This document shows positions 37,954 through 46,786 of a stretch of 64,000 nt of DNA, piece by piece. The notes beneath the pieces were generated by a model, which was not told where the DNA came from, did no database searches, and was given only the letters and a program-made list of their open reading frames with translations. The stretch covers positions 1,612,001-1,676,000 of the forward strand of contig CBDDKZ010000005.1 in NCBI GenBank assembly GCA_965230415.1. The letters are read 5' to 3'. Made by a program: the position numbers and the translations under genes. This DNA is from CBDDKZ01 sp965230415 (GTDB lineage Bacteria; Bacteroidota; Bacteroidia; Cytophagales; JAAEPT01). Position 1 is the first letter of the stretch, and each line of letters starts with the position of its first letter.

Positions 37954-38982
37954 ATGCAGGACGAAAACAAAGAGAGTTTAGAAGAAGAAGAGTTATTTGA
38001 GCACCGAAGTTGGGTTGTCGACAGTGGCCAGTCTTTATTGCGCTTAGATAAGTACCTTATGGAAAAACTATCTGACGTTACACGTAACAAGGTACAAAAT
38101 GCCATAAAAGAGGGGTTTGTAAAAGTTGACGGCAAACAGGTAAAGGCCAATCAGAAAGTTCATCCTGGCAACCTCATAACAGTGGCATTTCCGGAACCAC
38201 CACGTGAAAACGAAATTATTCCTGAGAAACTGGAGCTTAATATTGTATATGAAGATGAGCACTTACTCGTTATAAATAAGGCATCCGGTATGGTGGTACA
38301 TCCTGCCCACAACAACTGGACCGGCACACTGGTTAATGGGCTGGTTTATCATTTCGATAACTTACCTACTTCAAGAAACGGACTGACGAGGCCTGGTCTT
38401 GTTCATCGTATTGACAAAGACACCTCGGGGCTAATGGTTATTGCCAAAACAGAAGAAGCCATGACCGGACTTGCCAGGCAATTTTTTGACCATAGTATAG
38501 ATCGCATATATTATGCGCTGGTATGGCGCGATTTGAAAGAAGATCAGGGAACAATAGAAGGACATATAGGTCGCAGTCTCAAAAACCGCTTAATGATGAC
38601 GGTATTTCCGGAAGGTGACTTTGGTAAACATGCAATAACGCACTACAAAGTACTCGAACGCTTCTCGTATGTGACCCTGGTAGAATGTAAACTGGAGACA
38701 GGTCGTACTCATCAGATAAGAGCACATATGAAACATTTGGGGCATACCATGTTTAATGATGCTACTTATGGCGGAGATAAGATTTTAGCCGGCGAAACCT
38801 TCTCCAAATACAAGCAATTTGTTCAAAATACCTTCAAATTATTGCCACGTCAGGCGCTACACGCAAAAACGCTTGGCTTTGTACATCCCGTAAGTAAGGA
38901 AAAGCTGCACTTTGATTCTGATCTGCCGGAGGATTTTCAGTCTGCACTTGAAAAATGGCGAGACTATACCAAAAACCATTAA
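37954..38982 (+). CDS. RluA/RluD-family pseudouridine synthase
   Basis: A 342-residue enzyme that isomerises uridine to pseudouridine, probably in 23S rRNA helix 69 if it is the RluD orthologue. The N-terminal S4 RNA-binding domain covers about 25-85 (RLDKYLMEKL; NAIKEGFVKVDGK). The catalytic domain has LVHRIDKDTSGLMVIAKT with Asp154 as the nucleophile, plus LVECKLETGRTHQIRAHM and RQALHAKTLGF. All signature motifs are intact. The gene appears to stand alone. Confidence 0.92.
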   Translation: MQDENKESLEEEELFEHRSWVVDSGQSLLRLDKYLMEKLSDVTRNKVQNAIKEGFVKVDGKQVKANQKVHPGNLITVAFPEPPRENEIIPEKLELNIVYEDEHLLVINKASGMVVHPAHNNWTGTLVNGLVYHFDNLPTSRNGLTRPGLVHRIDKDTSGLMVIAKTEEAMTGLARQFFDHSIDRIYYALVWRDLKEDQGTIEGHIGRSLKNRLMMTVFPEGDFGKHAITHYKVLERFSYVTLVECKLETGRTHQIRAHMKHLGHTMFNDATYGGDKILAGETFSKYKQFVQNTFKLLPRQALHAKTLGFVHPVSKEKLHFDSDLPEDFQSALEKWRDYTKNH

Positions 38983-39037
38983 CAGCTCGTCGAAAAATCC
39001 GGGATTTGTGATATAGACCATGTAAATTGTGTTAGCG

Positions 39038-39063
39038 TTGCACTTTTTATTGATTTATTTTTG
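39038..39063 (+). promoter_or_regulatory. Possible promoter (TTG, N15, TATTTTTG)
   Basis: TATTTTTG at 39056-39063 fits TAnnTTTG. A TTG at 39038-39040 lies 15 nt upstream, somewhat short for the usual Bacteroidota spacing. It sits about 20 bp before the AraC-family start codon. Confidence 0.35.
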
Positions 39064-39084
39064 TAATAATCAAACAGTTGAGGC

Positions 39085-39987
39085 ATGTCAGAAGAAATTA
39101 TACGCATTAAATCTATTACACAATTACACGATATGCTGGGCTGCGAAAAGCCCCTGCATCCGCTGGTTACGGTTATGGATGTTTCTAAATTGAAACCAAC
39201 GCAGCATTATGGGGGTGTAAAAGTATCTTCCGAATTTTATAGCATATTCTTAAAAGATTCCGATTGTGGCATGTTATATGGAAGAAACTACTACGACTTT
39301 GAAGAGGGTGTACTTTCGTTTATTGCACCGAATCAGGTAATCTCTTCCAATACTGAAAATTTCAGCGCCAAAGGCTGGATGCTATTTTTTCATCCCGATT
39401 TGATTCGTGGGTTTAATCTGGCGGAACGTATGGATGAGTATACTTTTTTCTCCTACGATGTACATGAAGCACTTCACTTATCTGAACGGGAAGAACAAAT
39501 CCTCAATGATTGTGTATCCAAAATTGAATCTGAATACAATCAAAATATAGACAGTCACAGTCAGGCACTGATCGTATCCAATATTGAGCTATTGCTTAAC
39601 TATTCGAAGCGATTTTACGAACGCCAGTTCCACACCAGAAAAACACAGAATAGCGATACGGCTACAAAAATTGAGAAATTGTTAAAAATTTATTTTAACT
39701 CCGATCTGATCATCGACGAAGGGTTGCCCACTGTCCAGTATTTTGCAGACCAGGTGCATCTATCACCAAATTACTTGAGTGATTTGCTCAAAAAAGAGAC
39801 CGGAAGGAGTGCCAAGGACCATATTAATGATTACTTAATTGAAAAAGCTAAAAACAAGTTACTAAATACCAACAATTCTATTAGCGATATCGCCTATTCA
39901 TTCGGGTTTAATTACCCGCATTATTTTAGCAGATTATTCAAGAATAAAACAGGATACACACCACAGGGGTATCGAGACATCAATTAA
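39085..39987 (+). CDS. AraC-family transcriptional regulator
   Basis: A 300-residue regulator. The N-terminal ~190 residues are a cupin-like sensing domain (PLVTVMDVSKLKP; GVLSFIAPNQVISS). Two HTH motifs follow at about 212-298: VQYFADQVHLSPNYLSDLLK and ISDIAYSFGFNYPHYFSRLF, with the typical closing TGYTPQGYR. The genes after it (a membrane protein and an esterase) are on the same strand with short spacing, so it may regulate them. The effector is unknown. Confidence 0.93.
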   Translation: MSEEIIRIKSITQLHDMLGCEKPLHPLVTVMDVSKLKPTQHYGGVKVSSEFYSIFLKDSDCGMLYGRNYYDFEEGVLSFIAPNQVISSNTENFSAKGWMLFFHPDLIRGFNLAERMDEYTFFSYDVHEALHLSEREEQILNDCVSKIESEYNQNIDSHSQALIVSNIELLLNYSKRFYERQFHTRKTQNSDTATKIEKLLKIYFNSDLIIDEGLPTVQYFADQVHLSPNYLSDLLKKETGRSAKDHINDYLIEKAKNKLLNTNNSISDIAYSFGFNYPHYFSRLFKNKTGYTPQGYRDIN

Positions 39988-40000
39988 ATAACTATTCAAA

Positions 40001-40501
40001 ATGGATTTTTTACAAGCATATAACGACTGGGTAAAAGGTGAAGTCTTTCAGGCAAAAGTGATGATATTAATAGGTGTTTTATTAATACCCGCCTACTTTT
40101 GGCTATACAAATCAGGTAACCCCATAGGGCGGGGCATGCTTATTCCGGTGAGTTTATGCATTATTGTCTTGGTTGGTTACGGTTCTTACGTTTTTACACA
40201 GCGACCTAAAAATATTCCAATAATCTCTCAAAACTACGAAAGCAACCAGGAAGAAACAGTGAGGCTGGAACAAGAGCGCGCACTTAAGGAACGCAAAAAC
40301 TTTACAACGGCCAAAATAGTATGGGGAGTATTAATGCTCATAGCTGTTCTATTGTTCTTCGTTATAAGATCTCCATACGCAAATGGTTTGATGATTGGGC
40401 TTATGTTATTGGCTTTTACCGGATTTAATCTTGATTCGTTCTTGCATTATCGATTAGAAATGTATTATAATCGCATAAGCTTAGCACAAACGAATGAGTA
40501 A
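40001..40501 (+). CDS. Small four-TM membrane protein, unknown function
   Basis: 166 residues with hydrophobic helices at about 20-36, 47-66, 104-124 and 127-147. A charged central segment (NQEETVRLEQERALKERKNF) sits between helix pairs. It starts 13 bp after the AraC gene and overlaps the esterase by 8 bp, so it is probably co-transcribed with both. I do not recognise the family. Confidence 0.75.
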   Translation: MDFLQAYNDWVKGEVFQAKVMILIGVLLIPAYFWLYKSGNPIGRGMLIPVSLCIIVLVGYGSYVFTQRPKNIPIISQNYESNQEETVRLEQERALKERKNFTTAKIVWGVLMLIAVLLFFVIRSPYANGLMIGLMLLAFTGFNLDSFLHYRLEMYYNRISLAQTNE

Positions 40502-41462
40502 AAGAACAAAAATATTTCTGCTTGCGGCACTGTTGCTTATTTTGATCCCTGCGGGGAGCTTGCTATTCTTTTTTGTCTGGAACGATGCGCCACTTATTCA
40601 CGGTGAAATTGCTTGTTCTGTTCCTTACAAAAAAGACCGCGTCTTAGACATTTATTATCCAACAGCTGTTCCCGAAGGTAAATCTCCCGTTGCATTGTTC
40701 ATTCATGGAGGTGCCTGGATTACCGGAAGCAAAGAGTCCATTAATATCAATCGTTTTAATGGTGCTGTTAATCAATTGCGTGATCATGGATATACGGTTA
40801 TTAGCCCGGAATATACCTTGGCCCGTGATAATAAGTCTCCGTTTCCAGAATGCATACAAGACGGTTTCGATGTTATTAACTGGATTCACCAGAATGCAGA
40901 CAGCCTCAATCTGGATATGGATTACTTTGGTATTATCGGAGAATCGGCAGGTGCACATATCGCCATGATGAATGCCTATGCACAACCTGAAGATTTTGGC
41001 AGAACGTATGCTAAAACAGCACTGGACTTTGTAGTAAATGTATATGGACCCAACGATTTATTGGATTTGTATCACTCAAATACCATCGATTCGGTGGAGC
41101 GGGTTTTAGCCGGTCTGCCTGATTTTTTACACAAACGCCTGGATCTGCCTCAAATGATATTTGGTTTTGACCCTTCACACGATACAGCTGCTGTAAAAGC
41201 GTTTACGTCAAAATATTCACCTATCAATTACCTCAACGAAGAAACCCCTCCTACATTAATCATTCATGGCACTGAAGATCTTCTGGTACCTGTTAATCAA
41301 AGTAAATTGTTACATCAGAAGCTCAACGAGCTACAAGTCGATAATGAATGGTACGAGCTTCCAAAAGTAAACCACGCATTTGTGGGTGCCAGCGACAGTA
41401 CCAAGTCTAAAATTCAAGACTGGATTTTTAATTTTATAGAATCGAGGCGTAAGCAGCCCTAA
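40494..41462 (+). CDS. Membrane-anchored alpha/beta hydrolase (BD-FAE/carboxylesterase-like)
   Basis: A 322-residue serine hydrolase. Residues 6-28 are one hydrophobic helix, likely an uncleaved anchor or signal. The oxyanion segment FIHGGAWITGS is at 69-79, the nucleophile elbow GESAG at 149-153 (Ser151), an acid near 262 (HGTEDLLVP) and a His near 293 (NHAFVG). The HGG-GxSxG arrangement is that of the esterase/lipase families that act on short acyl esters, including BD-FAE. It is the third gene of an AraC-membrane protein-hydrolase run. The substrate is unknown. Confidence 0.88.
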   Translation: MSKRTKIFLLAALLLILIPAGSLLFFFVWNDAPLIHGEIACSVPYKKDRVLDIYYPTAVPEGKSPVALFIHGGAWITGSKESININRFNGAVNQLRDHGYTVISPEYTLARDNKSPFPECIQDGFDVINWIHQNADSLNLDMDYFGIIGESAGAHIAMMNAYAQPEDFGRTYAKTALDFVVNVYGPNDLLDLYHSNTIDSVERVLAGLPDFLHKRLDLPQMIFGFDPSHDTAAVKAFTSKYSPINYLNEETPPTLIIHGTEDLLVPVNQSKLLHQKLNELQVDNEWYELPKVNHAFVGASDSTKSKIQDWIFNFIESRRKQP

Positions 41463-41556
41463 CGATTACACCGGTCATTATCGATTTATTACACTTAATT
41501 CACCCACATTTTTCAATTAATTTCATTCAAAACAAATTGAACAGGATTAATCATTA

Positions 41557-41579
41557 TATTTGTGAAATATTCACAAATA
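41557..41579 (+). promoter_or_regulatory. 23-bp operator-like inverted repeat overlapping a promoter
   Basis: TATTTGTGAA and TTCACAAATA form perfect 10-bp arms around ATA. Bases 41555-41562 also read TATATTTG, a perfect TAnnTTTG box, so the predicted transcription start is inside the repeat. The repeat ends 24 bp before the ATPase start. The TTTGTGAA/TTCACAAA core is similar in form to sites of Rex or CRP/FNR-type regulators, but with shorter spacing. Repressor binding or autoregulation is inferred. Confidence 0.6.
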
Positions 41580-41603
41580 ACAAACATATTTACTTGTTTA
41601 GAT

Positions 41604-42878
41604 ATGATACTTTCATTGAAAATTGAAAATTTTCGGTCAATAAAGGAGCCATTACTGCTGAACTTAACTGCTGAAAATCGATTAAAAGAAAACGATTTAC
41701 CAAACAATTCTCTTTTTGAGAAAGAAATTGAAGTACTAAAAAGTTTATTAATTTATGGTCGTAATGCTTCTGGAAAAAGCAACGTTTTACTTGCTTTAAA
41801 AGCGTTAACATATTTGGTCGAAAATTCTGACTCTTTCAAACATGAAGAAAAGATAAATCCATATGAACCTTTTTTATTCGATACTAATTCTAAGCAAAAA
41901 CCTGTAAGATTTGAAATTGATTTTATTACAGTTGAAAATAAAACAAAATTTAACTACATCGTTTCTTTTAATCAATCTGAAATCGTTTACGAAGCTCTTT
42001 ATATTTTTCCTCGTGGTACACAAGCAAAGTTATTTGAACGAAACAAAAACAAAATAACTTACGGTGAATACTATAAAGGGGCTAAAAAGAATATTGAAAA
42101 TGATTTATTACCCAATCAATTATTTTTATCCAAATCTTCTACCAGTAACATTAAATATCTAGATGAGTGTTATTTGTATTTTTCAAAACATGTATACGTC
42201 TCAACTATTCATGACACTGATTATGATAAATCCATAATTAGATCATTCTCTGAATTACTTCTAAACGACAATAAGCTAAAGTGTAATTTATTAGAATTAC
42301 TTAAGGCTGCCGATACAACCATTAGTGATTTTAGCATTATTGAAAACGAAAAAGAACTGAAGTTCCCGGATTCATTTCCAGATTATTTAAGAGAAAATAT
42401 TCTTGAAAGACATAAGTACGAAGTTAAGACCAAGCACGCAATATACGAAAATGGAGAAAAAGTGGGTGATACTAAACTTGACCTTGAGGATGAATCATTT
42501 GGAACCAAAAAACTCTTTGCAATAGGTGGATTGATACTAGACGCCCTCAATGATGGCAGTGTAATAATTATTGACGAACTTGATAAAGGCCTGCATCCGA
42601 TATTAACAAAACTGCTAATAAACCTTTTTAACAGTAAAAAGAATAATCCAAACAATGCTCAACTAATTTTTGCTACTCATGATAGTTCTCTATTAGATCT
42701 CGAAATGTTAAGACGAGATCAGATATGTTTTGTTGATAAAGTCTATGAAGAATATAGTGTTTTATACAAACTTAGCGATATTAAAGGTGTTAGAAAAGAT
42801 ATACCCATTGATAAATGGTATTTGAGTGGGAGATTTAAAGCTGTGCCAATAACGACTGAACCTATATTGGAGTTTTAA
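41604..42878 (+). CDS. AAA-family ATPase, RloA/AbiLi-like
   Basis: 424 residues from the ATG at 41604 (MILSLKIENFRSIKEPLLL), the conserved start of SMC/RecF-like AAA_15/AAA_21 ATPases; an upstream ATG at 41562 lies inside the operator-like repeat. Walker A IYGRNASGKSN is at ~50-60, an ABC-like signature region follows (SFGTKKLFAIGGLIL), then Walker B VIIIDELDKGLHP (~318-330) and the H-loop FATHDSSLLD (~355). No nuclease domain is fused. The RloB-like gene starts 1 bp after its stop. ATPase plus RloB pairs are known as AbiL-type abortive infection and as restriction-linked orf (Rlo) genes. Confidence 0.88.
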   Translation: MILSLKIENFRSIKEPLLLNLTAENRLKENDLPNNSLFEKEIEVLKSLLIYGRNASGKSNVLLALKALTYLVENSDSFKHEEKINPYEPFLFDTNSKQKPVRFEIDFITVENKTKFNYIVSFNQSEIVYEALYIFPRGTQAKLFERNKNKITYGEYYKGAKKNIENDLLPNQLFLSKSSTSNIKYLDECYLYFSKHVYVSTIHDTDYDKSIIRSFSELLLNDNKLKCNLLELLKAADTTISDFSIIENEKELKFPDSFPDYLRENILERHKYEVKTKHAIYENGEKVGDTKLDLEDESFGTKKLFAIGGLILDALNDGSVIIIDELDKGLHPILTKLLINLFNSKKNNPNNAQLIFATHDSSLLDLEMLRRDQICFVDKVYEEYSVLYKLSDIKGVRKDIPIDKWYLSGRFKAVPITTEPILEF

Positions 42879-42879
42879 A

Positions 42880-43485
42880 ATGATTAGTATTTCTAAAAGA
42901 CTTTTGATTGTATGTGAAGATGAGAAATCTTCTAAGTTATATTTTGAATCTTTTAAAAGAGATGAAAAACTTAAACGTGAATTATCTTCAGTTGATATAG
43001 ATGTTGTTCACCCCAAAGATCATAGCCCAGTTGGATTGGTCAATGAAGCAAAAGAAAAGAAGAAAAAGGCTAAGCGTATTAGAAACCCCTACAACGAAGT
43101 ATGGATTGTTTTGGATAAAGATGGGCACGCAAATCTTGATCAGGCTTTGATAACAGCAAGAGATAACAATATTAGTGTTGCATTATCTGTAATTTGTTTT
43201 GAATATTGGATATTGCTTCATTTTGAAAAAACAAAGAAACCCTTCACAAAATGTGATCAAATTATTAGTTACATTAAGGAAAAACACTTTAACGGTTATG
43301 TAAAAAACATAAACGCATATACTTCACTAAGGGACAAGATTGATAAAGCAATTGAAAACGGAAAATGGTTAATGAAGCAAAATCAAAACGACATTGATAG
43401 AGGAAGCAAAATTTATAATTTATCCGCTTATACAGATGTCTATATTCTGGTTCAGAAATTATTAAATACGAAGAAAATAATCTAA
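42880..43485 (+). CDS. RloB/AbiLii-like protein
   Basis: A 201-residue protein. The start LLIVCEDEKSSKLYFESFK matches the RloB family pattern (I-V-C-E-x-E-K-T/S-x-x-x-Y-F), with the Glu pair as likely metal ligands. A second acidic motif, WIVLDKDGH, gives the DxD of a Toprim-like fold. ICFEYWILLHFE is the conserved mid-region. The C-terminal half is Lys-rich. It partners with the ATPase 1 bp upstream; together they probably form a toxin-like effector and its regulator ATPase in phage defence. Activity is inferred from family only. Confidence 0.85.
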   Translation: MISISKRLLIVCEDEKSSKLYFESFKRDEKLKRELSSVDIDVVHPKDHSPVGLVNEAKEKKKKAKRIRNPYNEVWIVLDKDGHANLDQALITARDNNISVALSVICFEYWILLHFEKTKKPFTKCDQIISYIKEKHFNGYVKNINAYTSLRDKIDKAIENGKWLMKQNQNDIDRGSKIYNLSAYTDVYILVQKLLNTKKII

Positions 43486-43642
43486 GTGCAACAGACTATA
43501 TAAAATTATAGCTGAATAGCGAGTTTGGAGTCTTCACCCTTTCATGGTTGCGCCGTTAAACCTATTGATTGACTTCGCGGTAAACTGAAACTAAATTACA
43601 AGAAAGACAACTTACTTTAGACAGTAGCGATAAACGCCGGAA

Positions 43643-44488
43643 TTACATTGATTCACTTATAAGCAACTTCCAGGCATCGATAATTCTCTTTTCACCTAAT
43701 AATTGTTTCACCGCTTTCATAAGTGCCTGCGCATCTTTAGGTGCATTTAGTTTGGCCAAGTTTTCAGGAAGTTCGCTAATACTTGCCAACATGGACACTT
43801 CATTGGCAGTGAGGTCTTTACTATTTCTTACAAAAGCCGGCAGTGCATCCCAGCCTATCCCTAATTTATCGCTACTTTTTTCAATTTCAAACAAAGAATC
43901 TTCAGTAATGCGCGCATAATAATTGCTACCCAGTCGTGCCACCGCAGTAAACAACCTTGGATCTACAATACCTTCACTATCGAAAATAGCCTCACGAAAG
44001 TGTGCCAACACGATTCTTGCCAGTACAATCTCTCCTGCTCCTCCCTCATCTCCCAGCGAAATAATATCATGTAGTTTGCACTCAAAGGAGGCATATGCTT
44101 CTGCAACGGCTGGTGGTCGAACCTTTTCAGTAGCACTTAAGGTTAATCCCGTTTTATCAAATTCATTGACACCCGGTTCGTATTCCCCTCCTGCCAGGGA
44201 AATCTGCTCTGCATGCTCGTACGTCAATAGGTTTATCACTAACTCGTCATGCTCTTTTAAGTTATTAAAAGTATCCTTGGTGGTATTAGACCGCATTCTA
44301 TGTAAAGGGCTAAAAAGCAATACGGGTGGGTCAATACTGGCAATGTTAAAAAAACTAAAGGGGGCTAAATTTACATTACCGTGCTTGTCCATTGTACTAA
44401 CAACAGCTATTGGTCTGGGAACAATTGTACCTGTTAATAAGCGATAAAGAGACCTTTTATCTATTTGTTGAGGATCTTTACGAATCAT
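43643..44488 (-). CDS. Flavin reductase-like FMN-binding protein
   Basis: A 281-residue protein with a flavin reductase-like split-barrel domain over about residues 12-200. Signature stretch: GTIVPRPIAVVSTMDKHGNV, then APFSFFNIASIDPPVLLFS and NTTKDTFNNL. The ~80-residue C-terminal extension is helical. It is the last gene of the tyrosine catabolic run and overlaps fahA by 11 bp, so a role in aromatic compound oxidation is likely. It may be an accessory reductase or an oxidase in its own right; not resolved. Confidence 0.85.
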   Translation of the reverse strand: MIRKDPQQIDKRSLYRLLTGTIVPRPIAVVSTMDKHGNVNLAPFSFFNIASIDPPVLLFSPLHRMRSNTTKDTFNNLKEHDELVINLLTYEHAEQISLAGGEYEPGVNEFDKTGLTLSATEKVRPPAVAEAYASFECKLHDIISLGDEGGAGEIVLARIVLAHFREAIFDSEGIVDPRLFTAVARLGSNYYARITEDSLFEIEKSSDKLGIGWDALPAFVRNSKDLTANEVSMLASISELPENLAKLNAPKDAQALMKAVKQLLGEKRIIDAWKLLISESM

Positions 44489-45674
44489 ACTTTCTTATTT
44501 TACCACTATTTTCACCGAACCCTATTTTATAATCACCATACTGCACCGCGGCCTTTAATAGCACGTCATCTCCTTCCTGCAAATAACAGCGTTGCTCGCC
44601 ACCATTTAAAGACACGGATTCTTTTCCCCCTTTTGTCAATTCCAACAAACAACCACTTCCTTTAGTTTCTGGACCACTAATTGTGCCGGAAGCAAGTACA
44701 TCACCGATACAAAGATTACAGCCGCCTACAGTGTGGTGCGCAATTTGCTGTCGTGTTGTCCAGTACAGGTGTTTGTAGTTGGTATCGGTCACTAAAGTGC
44801 CGTTAACCAAGGCTTGTAATTTAATGTCGTAGGAGTAGCCGTTGGGATCTTGCAAATACTCGAGTACCGGATCCTGTTTTTGAGCACCAACTTTTGAAAC
44901 TTCCAGCGCCGTTCTTGTAATTACCCAGGGCGAGATGGTAGAGCAAAAGTTTTTACCGGTGAAAGGTCCAAGGGGCTGGTACTCCCAGCGCTGTAAATCG
45001 CGCGCAGACCAATCGTTAAACAGGGCATATCCAAAAATGTATTCGTCGGCATCGTCAATACTTACGGCATCTCCAATACGGCTATTTTTTCCAATAACCG
45101 CTGCCATCTCCAACTCAAAATCGAGCTGTTCACTGAAGTTATAAATCAACTCATTACCCTTATATATCTGACCTTTGGGTCTATAAACAGTACTGCCAGA
45201 CACAACAATGGATGATGCCCGTCCATGGTAGGCAATAGGCATATGCAACCAGTTTGGAGGTAGAGCATGTTCCGGATCGCGAAATAAACGACCGACATTT
45301 TCTGCATGATAACGACTTGAATAAAAGTCTGTATAATTGAATATTTGAAGTGGAAGGTGCATGCTCACCTTGTTTCTGTCAATAATAGCCGCTTCGTGTT
45401 CCTTCAATGGACTACCCTCATTAAGGAGCTCACGCTGTATCTTTAATCGTACAGCATCTGTTGTTGACTTACCCAATGAAATGAATGCATTCAAAAACTC
45501 TCGTTCATAAACATCTGCCGGATGAATATCTTTGAACAAGCCTAAATCGAAGCAGCATTTCAAATCTACCAGGTGTTCTCCTATGGCAATACCGACACGT
45601 TTTTTCCCACCTTGTGAAAAGACTCCGAAAGGTAAATTATGAATGGAAAAATCACTGTTTTTCGATATGTTCAA
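44478..45674 (-). CDS. fahA: Fumarylacetoacetase
   Basis: A 398-residue FAH enzyme that splits fumarylacetoacetate to fumarate and acetoacetate, the last step of tyrosine degradation. N-terminal FAA_hydrolase_N-like domain with FGVFSQGGKKRVGIAI. The catalytic domain has a base-bearing IAYHGRASSIV, the metal ligands in LDFELEMAAVIG, and YALFNDWSARDLQRWEYQP, then GPFTGKNFCSTISPW and GSGCLLELTKGGKE. It lies between hppD (8-bp gap) and the flavin reductase gene (11-bp overlap). Confidence 0.96.
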   Translation of the reverse strand: MNISKNSDFSIHNLPFGVFSQGGKKRVGIAIGEHLVDLKCCFDLGLFKDIHPADVYEREFLNAFISLGKSTTDAVRLKIQRELLNEGSPLKEHEAAIIDRNKVSMHLPLQIFNYTDFYSSRYHAENVGRLFRDPEHALPPNWLHMPIAYHGRASSIVVSGSTVYRPKGQIYKGNELIYNFSEQLDFELEMAAVIGKNSRIGDAVSIDDADEYIFGYALFNDWSARDLQRWEYQPLGPFTGKNFCSTISPWVITRTALEVSKVGAQKQDPVLEYLQDPNGYSYDIKLQALVNGTLVTDTNYKHLYWTTRQQIAHHTVGGCNLCIGDVLASGTISGPETKGSGCLLELTKGGKESVSLNGGEQRCYLQEGDDVLLKAAVQYGDYKIGFGENSGKIRKYDS

Positions 45675-45682
45675 CCAGGTAT

Positions 45683-46786
45683 TTATAAAGTTCCTCTTTT
45701 AGCCTGTTCGAGTTCGATAGCTTCAAATAATGCTTTAAAATTACCTTTTCCAAAGGAAGTTGCCCCTTTCCGCTGAATTATCTCATAGAACACGGTGGGT
45801 CTGGGACCAACTGGTTTCGTGAAAATCTGTAGCAGGTAACCTTCGTCATCGCGATCCAACAATACACCCAATTCCTGTAATTTCTTCACATCTTCATCAA
45901 TGGCACCCACACGATCCATTACCGTTTCATAGTATTCATCTGGAACGTATAAAAACTCCACACCTCGTGCTTTCAAGCCTGAGACCGTATGTATGATATC
46001 GTTGGTGGCCATGGCTATGTGTTGCACGCCACTTCCTTCATAAAAGTCTATATACTCTTCAATCTGTGACCGTTTTTTTCCTTCAGCAGGTTCGTTTATA
46101 GGGAACTTTATTCTTCCATTCCCATTCGACATTACTTTACTCATCAGGGCGGTATATTCCGTAGAAATGTCTTTATCATCAAATGATATCAACTGGGTAA
46201 AACCCATCACTTCTATATAAAACTGTGCCCATTCATTCATTTTGCCCCAGTCTACATTTCCCACCATATGATCTACATATAATAAGCCGAGATCGCTAGG
46301 TTTATATTCCGGGCTCCAGGATTCATATCCCGGTAAAAACACACCGGTATAGTCATTTCTTTCCACAAAATAGTGCAGCGTTTCACCGTAAGTATTAATT
46401 CCGCTTCGTTTAACAATACCATGATCGTCTTTCATTACCTCCAAATGCAAACAACTGCTTGCTCCTCTTTTAACTGTTTCTTCCAGCGCTTTATTTGCAT
46501 CGGGAACCCATAAAGCGATTACCTTCACTCCGTCTCCATGTGCATCTATGTGCTCACCGATAGGCGTTCCGGAGCGTAGAGGCGAGGTAAATACCAAAGT
46601 GATTTTACCCTGGCGAACCACATAAGATTCGTAATCTTTTTGACCTGTGGACAGTCCCGCACGTGCCAATGCTTGAAAGCCAAAGGCTGTTTGATAATAA
46701 TGTGCTGCCTGCAATGCATTACTTACATAAAACTCGATGTAATCTGTTCCCTGTATAGGTAAAAAGTCCTTTGAAGTATTCATCAT
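45683..46786 (-). CDS. hppD: 4-hydroxyphenylpyruvate dioxygenase
   Basis: Non-haem iron dioxygenase that converts 4-hydroxyphenylpyruvate to homogentisate. 367 residues from the ATG at 46786, which overlaps the hmgA stop as ATGA; an in-frame ATG at 46801 is possible. Two glyoxalase-type modules. Iron ligands by position: His173 (YVDHMVGNVDWG), His256 (GVQHIAMATND) and Glu335 (VFYEIIQRKG). The usual C-terminal helix G-A-x-x-F-G-x-G-N-F-K-A-L-F-E-A is present. It is tightly linked to hmgA and fahA. Confidence 0.97.
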   Translation of the reverse strand: MMNTSKDFLPIQGTDYIEFYVSNALQAAHYYQTAFGFQALARAGLSTGQKDYESYVVRQGKITLVFTSPLRSGTPIGEHIDAHGDGVKVIALWVPDANKALEETVKRGASSCLHLEVMKDDHGIVKRSGINTYGETLHYFVERNDYTGVFLPGYESWSPEYKPSDLGLLYVDHMVGNVDWGKMNEWAQFYIEVMGFTQLISFDDKDISTEYTALMSKVMSNGNGRIKFPINEPAEGKKRSQIEEYIDFYEGSGVQHIAMATNDIIHTVSGLKARGVEFLYVPDEYYETVMDRVGAIDEDVKKLQELGVLLDRDDEGYLLQIFTKPVGPRPTVFYEIIQRKGATSFGKGNFKALFEAIELEQAKRGTL

